DNA of 64,000 bases from an uncultured Gammaproteobacteria bacterium. Its GTDB lineage: Bacteria > Pseudomonadota > Gammaproteobacteria > Pseudomonadales > Pseudohongiellaceae. Below, one piece after another: positions 24,134 through 33,712 of this stretch (its first letter is position 1; the number at the start of each line of letters is the position of its first letter). The translations under genes were made by a program, and so were the position numbers. The notes beneath the pieces are model-generated. The model was not told where the DNA came from, searched no databases, and saw only the letters and a list, made by a program, of their open reading frames with translations. Location of the stretch: the NCBI GenBank assembly GCA_913061515.1, contig CAJXSF010000006.1, positions 1 to 64,000 of the forward strand, in the 5' to 3' direction.

Positions 24134-24191
24134 TTAATAATCTCTTCATCGCAGTGAGTTTACAAACGTACAAACAGTGTGGGAATGCACA

Positions 24192-25007
24192 GTGCCAAGT
24201 CGAATTTTACTATTGTTTATCACTATTGCGAGTTTTGCCTCAGTGAACGCCATTGTCATTAGGCATGATACTGGATACTCACAATACGTGGCTAGTGAAT
24301 CTCGATTTCCAGCAGTATTTTGGTTGGAGCAACGCTCCCAGCGTAAGGTCTGTGTTGCCACGCTCATCCATCAGGAATGGGCACTGACGGCGGCGCATTG
24401 CGTAGAAGAAACAGATATGCGCGGTCATATTCAACGCGGCGGTGAGTATATCGTGCAAATCGCAGGGTTGACGGCTGGCATCGATAAGGTCGTCATGCAC
24501 CCCAATTATGCGTTTCGGTACGATGAGGCGCGCTTAGATCAAGAAGTAGATCTCGCCTTATTACATCTAGATGCCTCGGTAGCGTTGCCAACGCCCTTGG
24601 CCTTATATCGCTCCAATGATGAGCGTGATCGCGTTGCCACGATGCTAGGTTGGGGGTTTTCGGGTATAGGAACTACTGGTATACAGCGTGATGATGGCCG
24701 CTTTCGGCAGGCTCGCAATCTTGTGTCAGATGCGCAAGCTAGGCTGCGTTTCGATTTCGATGATCCACGGTTACCCGGTAATCGGGCAGTCGATTTAGAA
24801 GGCTTGCCTGGGCTGGGTGATAGCGGCGGGCCCGCCTTGCTGCAAACCGATGACGGCTGGCATGTCGCGGGTGTAGCGGTGGGGGAAATCTCAGCGAAAG
24901 ATGCCCCCGCTGGGGTGCAAGGGCTTTACGGTGCAGTCGGTGTCTATGAGCGCATTTCAGCTCATGCAGCGTGGATCGACTCGATCACTGGTGAGTCAGC
25001 AGATTAG
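24192..25007 (+). CDS. Secreted trypsin-like (S1) serine protease
   Basis: I prefer GTG 24192, with GGGA seven bases upstream and an immediate signal peptide ending near SVNA. The alternative GTG at 24177 would add five residues. The catalytic triad is visible: His in TAAHCVEE, Asp in VDLALLHLD, and Ser in GLGDSGGPALL. A single Cys pair (CVATLIH...AAHC) could form the disulfide next to the His. Length is about 271 residues. It probably acts outside the cytosol on proteins and fits the peptide-use theme of the window. Confidence 0.88.
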   Translation: MPSRILLLFITIASFASVNAIVIRHDTGYSQYVASESRFPAVFWLEQRSQRKVCVATLIHQEWALTAAHCVEETDMRGHIQRGGEYIVQIAGLTAGIDKVVMHPNYAFRYDEARLDQEVDLALLHLDASVALPTPLALYRSNDERDRVATMLGWGFSGIGTTGIQRDDGRFRQARNLVSDAQARLRFDFDDPRLPGNRAVDLEGLPGLGDSGGPALLQTDDGWHVAGVAVGEISAKDAPAGVQGLYGAVGVYERISAHAAWIDSITGESAD

Positions 25008-25828
25008 TAAGTGTTTACACATGCGCTAGCGCTACTAGGGAGGAACTGTGCCGTCTTCCCCGTCATATAATAGGCCAAAAGGCCTAGCCATTCGCGACTT
25101 GCCTGACGCAGGGCCAACATATGTTCTGCGAAGCGAAATTCTAATCGCCACATTCTTTCGTGATCCGAGCGAAAATCTACTGGGTAGGGAATAATCGACC
25201 ATTGCCGTGCGCAAAAGATTCCGACGGCACGTGGCATATGGGCCGCTGAGGTAATCAATAGCCAGTGCTGTGTGGGCGTTGGTGTAAGCATCTGCTGGCT
25301 GTAAACAACATTCTCCCAGGTATTGCGCGACTGGGATTCCAGTAAAATGTCGCGCTCGGCAAGCCCTAGGCTTTTCATGAGCGGGGGGATGTTATCTGCT
25401 TCTGTGCTAGAGCGGCGGTCTAGGCTGCCGATGCCACCAGTGAACACAAGCTTCGCTTCGGGGTATCGCCGCGCCAAGTTTTGAAAGGCTAACAATCTCT
25501 CCGCGGCCTCGTTCGTCTGAGTTTGCTCCCAAGTATCACTACCTTGTGTATCGATGAAGCCACCAAGCACGATTATGCCATCGAGGGTATTGGGTAAAGT
25601 AGGTGAGGGGGTAAAGCGTTTCTCCAACGGGTATGACAGCCAGTCAGCAATTGGCAAAACCGCAACGCTCAGCGCTGCAAGGCAGCAAGCGCCAAGAAGG
25701 GTTCTGCCACTGCGTCGCCAGCCAAGCAGTAGTAAGAAATAGGCAGTGAGCAGCAAAATAAGAAGTAAACTGTCGGGCGAAATGAGCGCCCACATGATTT
25801 TTGATGCCCAGAAAAATACACTGTCCAT
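25004..25828 (-). CDS. DUF218 (YdcF/SanA/ElyC-like) membrane protein
   Basis: The start at ATG 25828 is preceded by AAGGG; the longer reading would need TTG at 25855. Two N-terminal membrane segments are followed by a DUF218 domain with IIVLGG, TGG and SRNTWENVVYSQ, and ITSAAHMPRA. ElyC-type members influence envelope polysaccharide or peptidoglycan precursor metabolism. Length is about 274 residues. Stops overlap by 4 bases with the convergent protease gene. Confidence 0.85.
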   Translation of the reverse strand: MDSVFFWASKIMWALISPDSLLLILLLTAYFLLLLGWRRSGRTLLGACCLAALSVAVLPIADWLSYPLEKRFTPSPTLPNTLDGIIVLGGFIDTQGSDTWEQTQTNEAAERLLAFQNLARRYPEAKLVFTGGIGSLDRRSSTEADNIPPLMKSLGLAERDILLESQSRNTWENVVYSQQMLTPTPTQHWLLITSAAHMPRAVGIFCARQWSIIPYPVDFRSDHERMWRLEFRFAEHMLALRQASREWLGLLAYYMTGKTAQFLPSSASACVNTY

Positions 25829-25988
25829 TAACGCCCTTATCCAAGCGAGTCGCAATAATAAAATAGTGAGCTATTGTAGCGTTGATCGAGGACGCAGTCC
25901 GCTTTTGCGGGCGATTGATGTGAGTAAATAACTCTATGCAAGCTTGTGTAAGTTCCCTAGAAGTTTGCTACCATCATTACTCTGAATT

Positions 25989-26029
25989 ATGCCGTGTATA
26001 ACCTAAGTCTTATAAGGCGTACACGGCAT
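25989..26029. repeat. Inverted repeat upstream of peroxiredoxin gene
   Basis: ATGCCGTGTA (25989-25998) and TACACGGCAT (26020-26029) are perfect 10-base arms around a 21-base spacer, ending 33 bases before the ATG. It may be an operator or a leader hairpin. It does not match the OxyR consensus by eye. Confidence 0.45.
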
Positions 26030-26062
26030 TATGACACTTGAACTATCTTTGGAGATTCCTCA

Positions 26063-26542
26063 ATGAGCATCGCAACTGGCGACAAGATTCCTGCAGTAAC
26101 TATGAAAGTAATGGGTGAAAAAGGACCGCAGGACATCACAACCGATGAAGTTTTTGCCGGCAAGAAAGTTGTGTTATTTGCAGTGCCTGGTGCGTTTACT
26201 CCTGGCTGCACAGTGACACACTTGCCCGGATATGTTGTACAGGCAGATAAGATCAAAGCAAAGGGTGTTGATACGATCGCTTGTTTGTCAGTCAACGATG
26301 CGTTTGTGATGGACGCATGGGGTAAATCACAGAACGCCGAAGAAATCCTGATGCTTGCTGATGGTAATGGCACTTTCACAAAAGCCGTTGATCTAGAAAT
26401 GGACGCAGCGGGTTTTGGCATGGGAACACGCAGTAAGCGTTATGCCATGATTGTGGAAAATGGCGTGGTGACTCATCTCGCGGTTGAACCTGCCGGTGGC
26501 ATTGAAGTCAGTGCAGCTGATGCAATTTTAGCACTTCTTTAA
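26063..26542 (+). CDS. Peroxiredoxin, Prx5-like
   Basis: A 159-residue thiol peroxidase. VPGAFTPGCTVTHLPGY contains the peroxidatic Cys near residue 53, and CLSVNDAFVMDAWGK is typical of the Prx5/AhpC-TSA-like group. These enzymes reduce hydroperoxides using glutaredoxin or thioredoxin. The ribosome site TTTGGAG is well placed. It lies 26 bases before the dienelactone-hydrolase gene and has an inverted repeat in its upstream region. Confidence 0.92.
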   Translation: MSIATGDKIPAVTMKVMGEKGPQDITTDEVFAGKKVVLFAVPGAFTPGCTVTHLPGYVVQADKIKAKGVDTIACLSVNDAFVMDAWGKSQNAEEILMLADGNGTFTKAVDLEMDAAGFGMGTRSKRYAMIVENGVVTHLAVEPAGGIEVSAADAILALL

Positions 26543-26568
26543 ATAAAGCCTGCGGAGATCATAAGCCC

Positions 26569-27285
26569 ATGAAAACGGATTACATTGATTATCAAGATGG
26601 TGATGATGCGTTAGAAGGCTATTTTGCTTGGGATGAAACGCTAACCGAGCAGCAACCCGTCGTTCTCATCGCGCATGATTGGAGTGGCCGTCGCGAATTG
26701 GCCTGTAGTGCTGCAGAGAGCATGGTTGACTTGGGGTTTGCGGGCTTCGCAGTGGATATATACGGCAAGGGCATTTTTGGCAAAGACGGCGATACTGCTG
26801 GCAACTCTGCGCTGATGATGCCCTATGTCGAAGATCGCGCTTTGCTGCGTCAAAGAATGCAAGCCGCTCTGAGCGCGGTGCGCAGTTTAAGCCGGGTGGA
26901 CCCTAACAGAATTGCGGTGCTGGGGTATTGCTTTGGCGGTATGGCAGCGCTTGAACTTGCACGCAGTGGCGCCGATATTGAAGGGGTGATTAGTGTGCAC
27001 GGCCTACTGAATCAAAGCGCTATTGAGAACGAAAAAATACTCGCCAAAGTGCTTTGTTTGCACGGCCATGACGATCCGATGGGCTTGCCCGATCAGGTGC
27101 AGAGTTTTCAAACGGAAATGACGCAAATGAAAGTGGATTGGCAGATGCATATTTTTGGCGGAACCAAGCATGCATTTACTAACCCTAATGCTGACGATCA
27201 GTCGATTGGGACGGTATACAGCAGTTCGGCTAATCAGCGATCAAAGCGTCTTATTGCTGACTTCCTTACGGAGTTATTTGCCTGA
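26569..27285 (+). CDS. Dienelactone hydrolase family protein
   Basis: A 238-residue alpha/beta hydrolase. GYCFGGMAALELA carries the Cys nucleophile characteristic of dienelactone hydrolases (Cys rather than Ser), and GTKHAFTNP holds the catalytic His region. Asp in GHDDPMGLP completes the triad. The substrate is probably an ester or lactone; no aromatic-degradation genes are nearby, so a role in catechol pathways is not supported. It is probably co-transcribed with the peroxiredoxin. Confidence 0.87.
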   Translation: MKTDYIDYQDGDDALEGYFAWDETLTEQQPVVLIAHDWSGRRELACSAAESMVDLGFAGFAVDIYGKGIFGKDGDTAGNSALMMPYVEDRALLRQRMQAALSAVRSLSRVDPNRIAVLGYCFGGMAALELARSGADIEGVISVHGLLNQSAIENEKILAKVLCLHGHDDPMGLPDQVQSFQTEMTQMKVDWQMHIFGGTKHAFTNPNADDQSIGTVYSSSANQRSKRLIADFLTELFA

Positions 27286-27349
27286 TCTAGTAATAGCGAG
27301 ATTTGCAACTTTGCCAAAGAAAAGTCATGTAGAATTTACTAGTGAAAGT

Positions 27350-27994
27350 ATGGGCGAAGAACGATGTCCTGTGCATGGCGATGATTGCCCATTCGCCGAA
27401 AAATTATTGAAGTGCCAGGAAGAGTTTTTGGCGCTGCAATCTTTCGTGCGATTAGATGAATTGACCGGCTTGTTTAATTATCGGCATTTTATGCATTCAA
27501 TCGCAGTTGAATTTGAACGTGTGCGCCGTTCGGGTTTAGTGCTTTCTTTGATCATGATGGATGTGGATCACTTTAAATCATTTAACGACCTCTGGGGGCA
27601 CGAGTCTGGCAATACTGCCTTGAGAGAGCTGGCAAGAACAGTGCAAGCCACGGTGCGACGTGCTGATATTCCTTGCCGTTATGGTGGCGAAGAGTTTACC
27701 ATTTTATTGCCACATACCCCGCTTTCTGCCGCTGTTAACTTGGCTGAACGGCTACGCACTAATATTGAGAACATGACTCTGAATATTTCAGGTGAGAAAG
27801 TTAAGATGACCGCAAGTTTTGGTGTGGACTGTTTTACCGAGAATGACACCATCGATGCATCCCATTTTATCGCTCGGGCCGATGCCTATTTATATAGCGC
27901 CAAACAATCTGGTCGTAATTGTGTGAGACATGCTCCTACTCGAGATGAGACTTCGGTGAGCAATGAAGAACGAGACCTCTTGTTAGGCGGTTAA
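27350..27994 (+). CDS. Small GGDEF diguanylate cyclase with N-terminal Cys/His motif
   Basis: The start at ATG 27350 gives 214 residues. The first 20 contain CPVHGDDCPFAEKLLKC, a C-x2-H-x3-C-x8-C cluster that could bind metal. The GGDEF domain starts at DELTGLFNYRHF and contains RYGGEEFTILL (active GGEEF). Five residues upstream is RRAD, the RxxD product-inhibition site. It should make cyclic di-GMP from two GTP. There are no membrane segments, so it is cytosolic. The only sensory element seen is the Cys/His motif. It is convergent with, and directly abuts, the Nudix gene. Confidence 0.88.
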   Translation: MGEERCPVHGDDCPFAEKLLKCQEEFLALQSFVRLDELTGLFNYRHFMHSIAVEFERVRRSGLVLSLIMMDVDHFKSFNDLWGHESGNTALRELARTVQATVRRADIPCRYGGEEFTILLPHTPLSAAVNLAERLRTNIENMTLNISGEKVKMTASFGVDCFTENDTIDASHFIARADAYLYSAKQSGRNCVRHAPTRDETSVSNEERDLLLGG

Positions 27995-28648
27995 CTATAC
28001 TTGTTTTGCTGCACGGTCTAGCTCGCAAGCCAAGTGATGTAAAATTGCCGCCGTTGCCCCCCAAATTCGATACCCCTCATGATGAATCTCTAGCGTTTCG
28101 CGTTCACTATTTTGCACCATTATTTTCGATCGCGAGTAGGCAGTTGGGTTTAGTGCCAAACTAAGTGGCAAATTGAAAATGTGTGCCACTTCGCGTGGGC
28201 AAGGCACTAAGGGAGTCTTGGCTGAAAGCAAGCCTATAATTGGCGTGACGCAATACCCCGAAGGCATTAGCAATTGCCCTAATCGACCGACTACTCGCAC
28301 GGCGTCTGCTGGCAATCCTATTTCCTCTTCGCTTTCGCGCAAGGCTGTATGAACTGGGCCTGCGTCACCTGGGTCTTCTTTGCCACCAGGAAAGGCAACT
28401 TGCCCTGGGTGGCTGCTCAAGTGCTCGGTGCGTAAGGTCAGCACGACGGCTGAGGCATCGAGATCGTAAAAAATGGGGATTAATACTGCTGCTTTGCGAA
28501 AGTTTCTCTCTGGCAGTTCGCGGGAGTTAATGAGGCGATTGATCGCTTGGTCGGGATGCTGTATTGGTCGGCGCTCATAAGCCTGCGTTTGCTTACAATA
28601 TCGCAAAAGTTGGTTTAGCAATGGATCAAGGCTAGCTGACACTGTCAT
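27995..28648 (-). CDS. Nudix CoA pyrophosphatase (NudL/YeaB-like)
   Basis: A 217-residue Nudix hydrolase. LSSHPGQVAFPGGKEDP is the UPF0035 motif specific to CoA-cleaving members and precedes the Nudix box (HTALRESEEEIGL). The family splits CoA or oxidised CoA into 4'-phosphopantetheine and 3',5'-ADP. No clear Shine-Dalgarno is seen before the ATG. A 9-base inverted repeat flanks the promoter region. Confidence 0.87.
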   Translation of the reverse strand: MTVSASLDPLLNQLLRYCKQTQAYERRPIQHPDQAINRLINSRELPERNFRKAAVLIPIFYDLDASAVVLTLRTEHLSSHPGQVAFPGGKEDPGDAGPVHTALRESEEEIGLPADAVRVVGRLGQLLMPSGYCVTPIIGLLSAKTPLVPCPREVAHIFNLPLSLALNPTAYSRSKIMVQNSERETLEIHHEGYRIWGATAAILHHLACELDRAAKQV

Positions 28649-28690
28649 TTGGGGTTCGCTTCAAAGAGTCGTCTTGATTATAACCCCAAA
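28648..28690. repeat. Inverted repeat at the Nudix gene start
   Basis: TTTGGGGTT (28648-28656) and AACCCCAAA (28682-28690) are perfect 9-base arms. The inner arm touches the Nudix start codon and the outer arm borders a TATAAT-like box on the minus strand. An operator is possible, or chance. Confidence 0.3.
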
Positions 28691-28831
28691 AGAAATGTTT
28701 TGTTGGTGGGGCATCTCGTTCTGTGGAGTCACTGCTTGTTTGTATGCGGGTTTCAAGCCGATACAGTCTATGCCTATAATCAGTGCTTACTTTCATCTTA
28801 AGGCAGGGTGGCCAAAGGTGAATTCATATAG

Positions 28832-29827
<996 letters not shown>

Positions 29828-29849
29828 ACTAAAGTAATAAGGGGGCTTT

Positions 29850-30632
29850 ATGGAAATCAAAGATAAAATTGTCGTAGTCACTGGCGCAGCGAGCGGCATT
29901 GGACGTTCACTGTGTGAGCGTTTTGCTAGAGACGGTGCACGAGCGGTGGTATTAGCCGATATCGATAGCGCTGGGGTCGAGCAGGTGAGCGCAAGTATCG
30001 CTGGGCAGACACAAACGCTGGCCATTACAACCGATGTTAGTAAGGAGCAGGATATTCAGACGCTTGTAGACAAAACTCTACAAAGTTTCGGGCATATCGA
30101 TTTGTTCTGCTCGAATGCTGGGGTTTTTACTATGGGCGGTGAGGAGGTTGCGAACGAGCATTGGCAGCGGATCTGGGATATTAACCTCATGGCGCATGTG
30201 TACGCATCGCGAGCCGTGTTGCCCAGCATGTTGGCCCGCGGGGAGGGCTATTTGCTCAACACCGCTTCGGCCGCCGGCTTGCTAAGCCAAATTGGCTCTG
30301 CACCCTATGCGGTGACCAAGCATGCGGCGGTTGGCTTTGCGGAGTGGCTTGCAATTACTTATGGCGATCGTGGGATTAAAGTCTCAGTGCTCTGTCCGCA
30401 AGCGGTTCGCACGCAGATGACCGCTGGAGGCACGGGGGCCGCGGGGGTTGATGGCATGTTAGAGCCCGAACAACTGGCGCAAACAGTCATTGAAACGCTC
30501 GCACAGGAGCGATTTTTGGTGCTGCCACATCCAGAAGTTTTAAGCTATATGCAACGTAAAACAGCGGATTATGACCGTTGGCTTGCGGGCATGCGCAGGC
30601 TGCAGGAACGCTTTGGAAATGCTCCAAAATAG
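29850..30632 (+). CDS. Short-chain dehydrogenase/reductase
   Basis: A 260-residue classical [14 protein letters not shown] at 11-21 is the nucleotide-binding loop, LADIDSAG with Asp after beta-2 suggests NAD preference, SNAGVF is the NAG motif, and the catalytic YAVTK follows a Ser-containing strand ([10 protein letters not shown]). It probably oxidises or reduces a hydroxyl/keto substrate. It is co-directional with and close to the nitronate monooxygenase gene. Confidence 0.88.
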   Translation: MEIKDKIVVVTGAASGIGRSLCERFARDGARAVVLADIDSAGVEQVSASIAGQTQTLAITTDVSKEQDIQTLVDKTLQSFGHIDLFCSNAGVFTMGGEEVANEHWQRIWDINLMAHVYASRAVLPSMLARGEGYLLNTASAAGLLSQIGSAPYAVTKHAAVGFAEWLAITYGDRGIKVSVLCPQAVRTQMTAGGTGAAGVDGMLEPEQLAQTVIETLAQERFLVLPHPEVLSYMQRKTADYDRWLAGMRRLQERFGNAPK

Positions 30633-30711
30633 TATTCACCCTTTCCCCGAGGGCGCATTTCCTTATAATGGCGGCTCGGAGATTTTTATTCACACAAGCT
30701 AGGACCCGTTT

Positions 30712-31203
30712 ATGACAGACGCAATCGACAAACACTCGGTAGTCGAAATTCACTACACGCTTAAAAATGCTGAAGGAGAAGTCATGGATTCTTCTTCTGG
30801 TGGCGCGCCGCTAACTTACCTGCACGGGACTCATGGTTTGATCCCAGGCCTGGAAAATGAGCTCAAAGGCAAAAAAGTGGGTGATTCCTTTAATGCTGTA
30901 ATACCACCAGAACTCGCCTATGGCGAAGCTGATGAAGGCTTGATCCACGTAATCGACAAGTCGATGTTCCGTGGCGTTGAGACAATCGAGCCAGGCATGG
31001 TGTTCACTGCGCAAGGTGAAGGCGGTCAGCAGCACATTCGTGTAAAAGCGGTAGATGGTGACAAGATCACAATCGATGGAAACCACGAGATGGCAGGCAA
31101 GACGCTACACTTCGACGTAGAAGTCGTGAGCATCCGTGCTGCCACTCCTGAAGAGATTGACCATGGCCACGTCCATGGCCCTGATGGTCATCACGACCAC
31201 TAA
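30712..31203 (+). CDS. slyD: FKBP-type prolyl isomerase SlyD
   Basis: A 163-residue peptidyl-prolyl cis-trans isomerase and chaperone. The FKBP core begins VVEIHYTLKNAEGEVMDSS, LIPGLENELKGKKVGD precedes the IF chaperone domain, and the C-terminus is a short His-rich tail (HGHVHGPDGHHDH) for Ni/Zn binding. In E. coli SlyD supplies nickel to hydrogenase and assists folding. The tail is shorter than in E. coli. A TATAAT box lies at 30664-30669. Its stop is 3 bases from a glyoxalase-family remnant. Confidence 0.93.
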   Translation: MTDAIDKHSVVEIHYTLKNAEGEVMDSSSGGAPLTYLHGTHGLIPGLENELKGKKVGDSFNAVIPPELAYGEADEGLIHVIDKSMFRGVETIEPGMVFTAQGEGGQQHIRVKAVDGDKITIDGNHEMAGKTLHFDVEVVSIRAATPEEIDHGHVHGPDGHHDH

Positions 31204-31206
31204 GGC

Positions 31207-31372
31207 TTAGGCTTCATTATCTAGAAGCGCTAAGTAGTTTCCGTCTGGGTCGGCAATGATTGCAATATTGACGCCCGGGCGGATAGTTTTAATTGGGGTC
31301 ACAGGCTTATAAGCGGCTGCCTCGCACTTCCCCGCGCATTTGCTAAGTTTTGTTAGCTTCACATCTTCACTA
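31207..31372 (-). pseudogene. C-terminal remnant of a glyoxalase/VOC-family gene
   Basis: Reading the minus strand toward a TAA at 31207-31209 gives about 50 residues ending TIRPGVNIAIIADPDGNYLALLDNEA. This is the standard C-terminus of glyoxalase/bleomycin-resistance (VOC) proteins, in which PGxxxAxxxDPDGNxxEL is the last beta-strand pair; here the usual metal-ligand Glu position reads Ala-Leu. Upstream, the same frame runs straight into the 3' end of the aldehyde dehydrogenase gene in a different frame, so the rest of the VOC gene is missing. A deletion joining the two genes is likely. Confidence 0.65.
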
Positions 31373-32800
31373 CTATGCCCCGTAGCCGATGATAGCTTTG
31401 GTTTCGAAGAACTCTTCAAACCCTTCGATGCCCCATTCGCGGCCATTACCAGACTGTTTATAACCGCCAAAGGGAGCGGAAAAGTCCGGCGCCGCACCAT
31501 TGATATGCACCATGCCAGTTCGCAACCGTCTTGCCACTTGCCGAGCATGCTCGGGTTCGCCAGACACATAGCCGGAGAGACCATAATCGGTGTCATTGGC
31601 TTGCATTACCGCGTCGTTTTCATCCTTATAGGTCAAAATTGTCAGCACGGGGCCAAAAATCTCTTCTCTGGCGATGGTCATTTGATTATTGGCGTGGGCG
31701 AAGATAGTGGGCCGCACGTAATAGCCTTTCGAGAGCCCTTCAGGCTTGCCTGGGCCGCCAACGATAACCGAGGCGCCTTCTTCTATGCCTTTTTCGATCA
31801 AGCTTTGAATGCGCTCATATTGCGCTTTGCTGACCACCGGGCCGAGTCGGCTGCTCTCGTCGCTAGGGTCGCCGACTATGGCTTTGGCCGCGGCGGCCTT
31901 GGCTATCTCGATCACCTCTTCGATGCGCGACTCTGGCACAAGCATACGGGTTGGCGCATTACAGGACTGACCACTATTGCTAAAGCAGGAAATCACACCG
32001 CCGGTGACAGCGCGCGCGAAATCCGCGTCGTCGAGTATGATATTGGCTGACTTGCCGCCCAATTCTTGCGTGACTTTCTTGATGCTATCGGCCGCCGCCT
32101 TCGCCACTTCTCGCCCTGCTCGAGTAGAGCCTGTGAATGAAACTAGGTCGATGCCAGGATGCGCTGAGATTGCCGCACCGACGCTTGGGCCGTCACCATT
32201 GACAAGGTTGTAGACGCCGGCGGGAACACCGGCATCGGCAATAATTTCACTTAGAATATAGGCGCTAACTGGTGACATCTCACTAGGCTTAATGACGATG
32301 GTGCAACCGGCAGCCAGTGCAGGTGCAATTTTACAGGCCACCTGATTGAGCGGCCAATTCCAAGGAGTGATGAACCCACAAACACCGATAGGCTCTTTCA
32401 CAATACGACTTTTTCCTCGATCCTGCTCGAACTCAAAGCCGCGCAATAGCTCGCGTGCTGTTGTGAAATGGGCTATTCCTGTGCCCACTTGGGCTGAACG
32501 GGCAAAAGTGATCGGTGCGCCCATCTCGCTTGAGATCGCGCTAGCAAGCTCTTCAGCGCGAGCCTTAATGCCGGCGATAATCTTATCTAGTATGTCGATG
32601 CGCTGGACGACAGTCGTCTGCGACCATGCAGGGAAGGCTTCGCGTGCCGCTAAGACGGCTGCATCGACATCGCTGCCGTTGCCCATGCTTACCGTTGCAT
32701 AAGGCTCCTCAGTGGCGGGATTAATCACGTCGATGGTTTTACGCTGTGCTGGTTTAAACCATTTGCCGTTGATATAAAAATTGCTGCAGTCGATAGTCAT
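31373..32800 (-). CDS. Aldehyde dehydrogenase family protein
   Basis: A 475-residue NAD(P)-dependent aldehyde dehydrogenase. GFITPWNWPLN is the cofactor-binding start, FTGSTRAGREVAKAA the Rossmann loop, TQELGGKSANI the catalytic Glu motif, and FSNSGQSCNAPTR the active-site Cys. The substrate is not evident. The ATG follows AGGGGTATTAGCC on the minus strand. The 3' end abuts the VOC remnant, so a once-functional neighbour has been lost. Confidence 0.92.
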   Translation of the reverse strand: MTIDCSNFYINGKWFKPAQRKTIDVINPATEEPYATVSMGNGSDVDAAVLAAREAFPAWSQTTVVQRIDILDKIIAGIKARAEELASAISSEMGAPITFARSAQVGTGIAHFTTARELLRGFEFEQDRGKSRIVKEPIGVCGFITPWNWPLNQVACKIAPALAAGCTIVIKPSEMSPVSAYILSEIIADAGVPAGVYNLVNGDGPSVGAAISAHPGIDLVSFTGSTRAGREVAKAAADSIKKVTQELGGKSANIILDDADFARAVTGGVISCFSNSGQSCNAPTRMLVPESRIEEVIEIAKAAAAKAIVGDPSDESSRLGPVVSKAQYERIQSLIEKGIEEGASVIVGGPGKPEGLSKGYYVRPTIFAHANNQMTIAREEIFGPVLTILTYKDENDAVMQANDTDYGLSGYVSGEPEHARQVARRLRTGMVHINGAAPDFSAPFGGYKQSGNGREWGIEGFEEFFETKAIIGYGA

Positions 32801-32918
32801 GGCTAATACCCCTAAAGATTAAGACGAACAGTATAACTGAAAAAAAATGCCGCTTGAGTTACCTTAGAGCCTCGAGAGCATTATCGCAACGAGCAGGGAA
32901 CAGAGAGAATATATAGAA

Positions 32919-33686
32919 ATGCTTAGAATTACGCGCACCATTGGATCTTACCTTGCTTCTTTCTTAAGCAAACCAAGGCCTGGCTATCAACAGCACGACA
33001 CGACGTCCATGGAATCGATTTTAAAGGTAATAAAACCTGGCGATATTCTATTGGTCGATGGTAACTCTCGCATTAGTACGGCAATCAAATATTTAACGCA
33101 ATCGACTTGGTCTCATGCCTGCCTTTATATGGGCGCCCCAGAACCTAGTACCGAAGCTCTGTCCCTAGTAGAGGCAGATCTCAACAACGGTGTGACTATG
33201 GTGCCGTTGAGCAAGTACGCGGATTATAATGTGCGCATTTGCAGGCCGGTTGGGCTCAATGAGGCGGAGCGCAAATCGCTATTAGATTTTGTACAGGAGC
33301 GTATCGGGTTTCGCTATGATCTGAAGAATATTTTCGATTTGATGCGTTATTTAATCCAAAACCCCGCTGTTCCCACTCAGTACCGAAGAAGCATGTTGAG
33401 TTTGGGAAGTGGGGAGCCCACCAAAGCTATTTGTTCCACTCTAATCGCGCAAGCATTTCAGTCAATCGGCTACCCTATATTGCCTCGCAGTAGCGTTGCA
33501 GAAGGCAGCGATGAGCAAATGTTTGAGGCGCGCCATCATACTCACTATGTCCCTCGGGACTTCGATCTTTCACCGTATTTTTGTGTGGTAAAGCCGACGT
33601 TGGAGTTGGGGTTTGATTTCCACGTATTGCGGTGGCGTGAACCTGAGAAACAGGAAGCCGAATTAGAGCTCGCGCAGCGCCAGTAA
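32919..33686 (+). CDS. YiiX-like permuted papain-fold (C92) cysteine peptidase/amidase
   Basis: A 255-residue protein. IKPGDILLVDGNSRIS opens the domain, QSTWSHACLYMG provides the His, and KAICSTLIAQAFQS near residue 170 the Cys; His before Cys is the circularly permuted NlpC/P60-like order of the YaeF/YiiX family (PF05708). Relatives may cleave lipid- or wall-linked amides. No signal peptide is evident, although the N-terminus is hydrophobic (TIGSYLASFL). The gene stands alone between divergent and convergent neighbours. Confidence 0.8.
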   Translation: MLRITRTIGSYLASFLSKPRPGYQQHDTTSMESILKVIKPGDILLVDGNSRISTAIKYLTQSTWSHACLYMGAPEPSTEALSLVEADLNNGVTMVPLSKYADYNVRICRPVGLNEAERKSLLDFVQERIGFRYDLKNIFDLMRYLIQNPAVPTQYRRSMLSLGSGEPTKAICSTLIAQAFQSIGYPILPRSSVAEGSDEQMFEARHHTHYVPRDFDLSPYFCVVKPTLELGFDFHVLRWREPEKQEAELELAQRQ

Positions 33687-33712
33687 ACAGGGCGCTGCGC
33701 AGTCATTGTCGA

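Noticed and set aside
26569..27285. Dienelactone hydrolase as part of an aromatic degradation cluster
   Set aside because: No ring-cleavage dioxygenase or muconate enzymes are nearby, so only the fold family is claimed.
31340..32050. Plus-strand frame of 236 residues
   Set aside because: It is antisense to the aldehyde dehydrogenase catalytic region.
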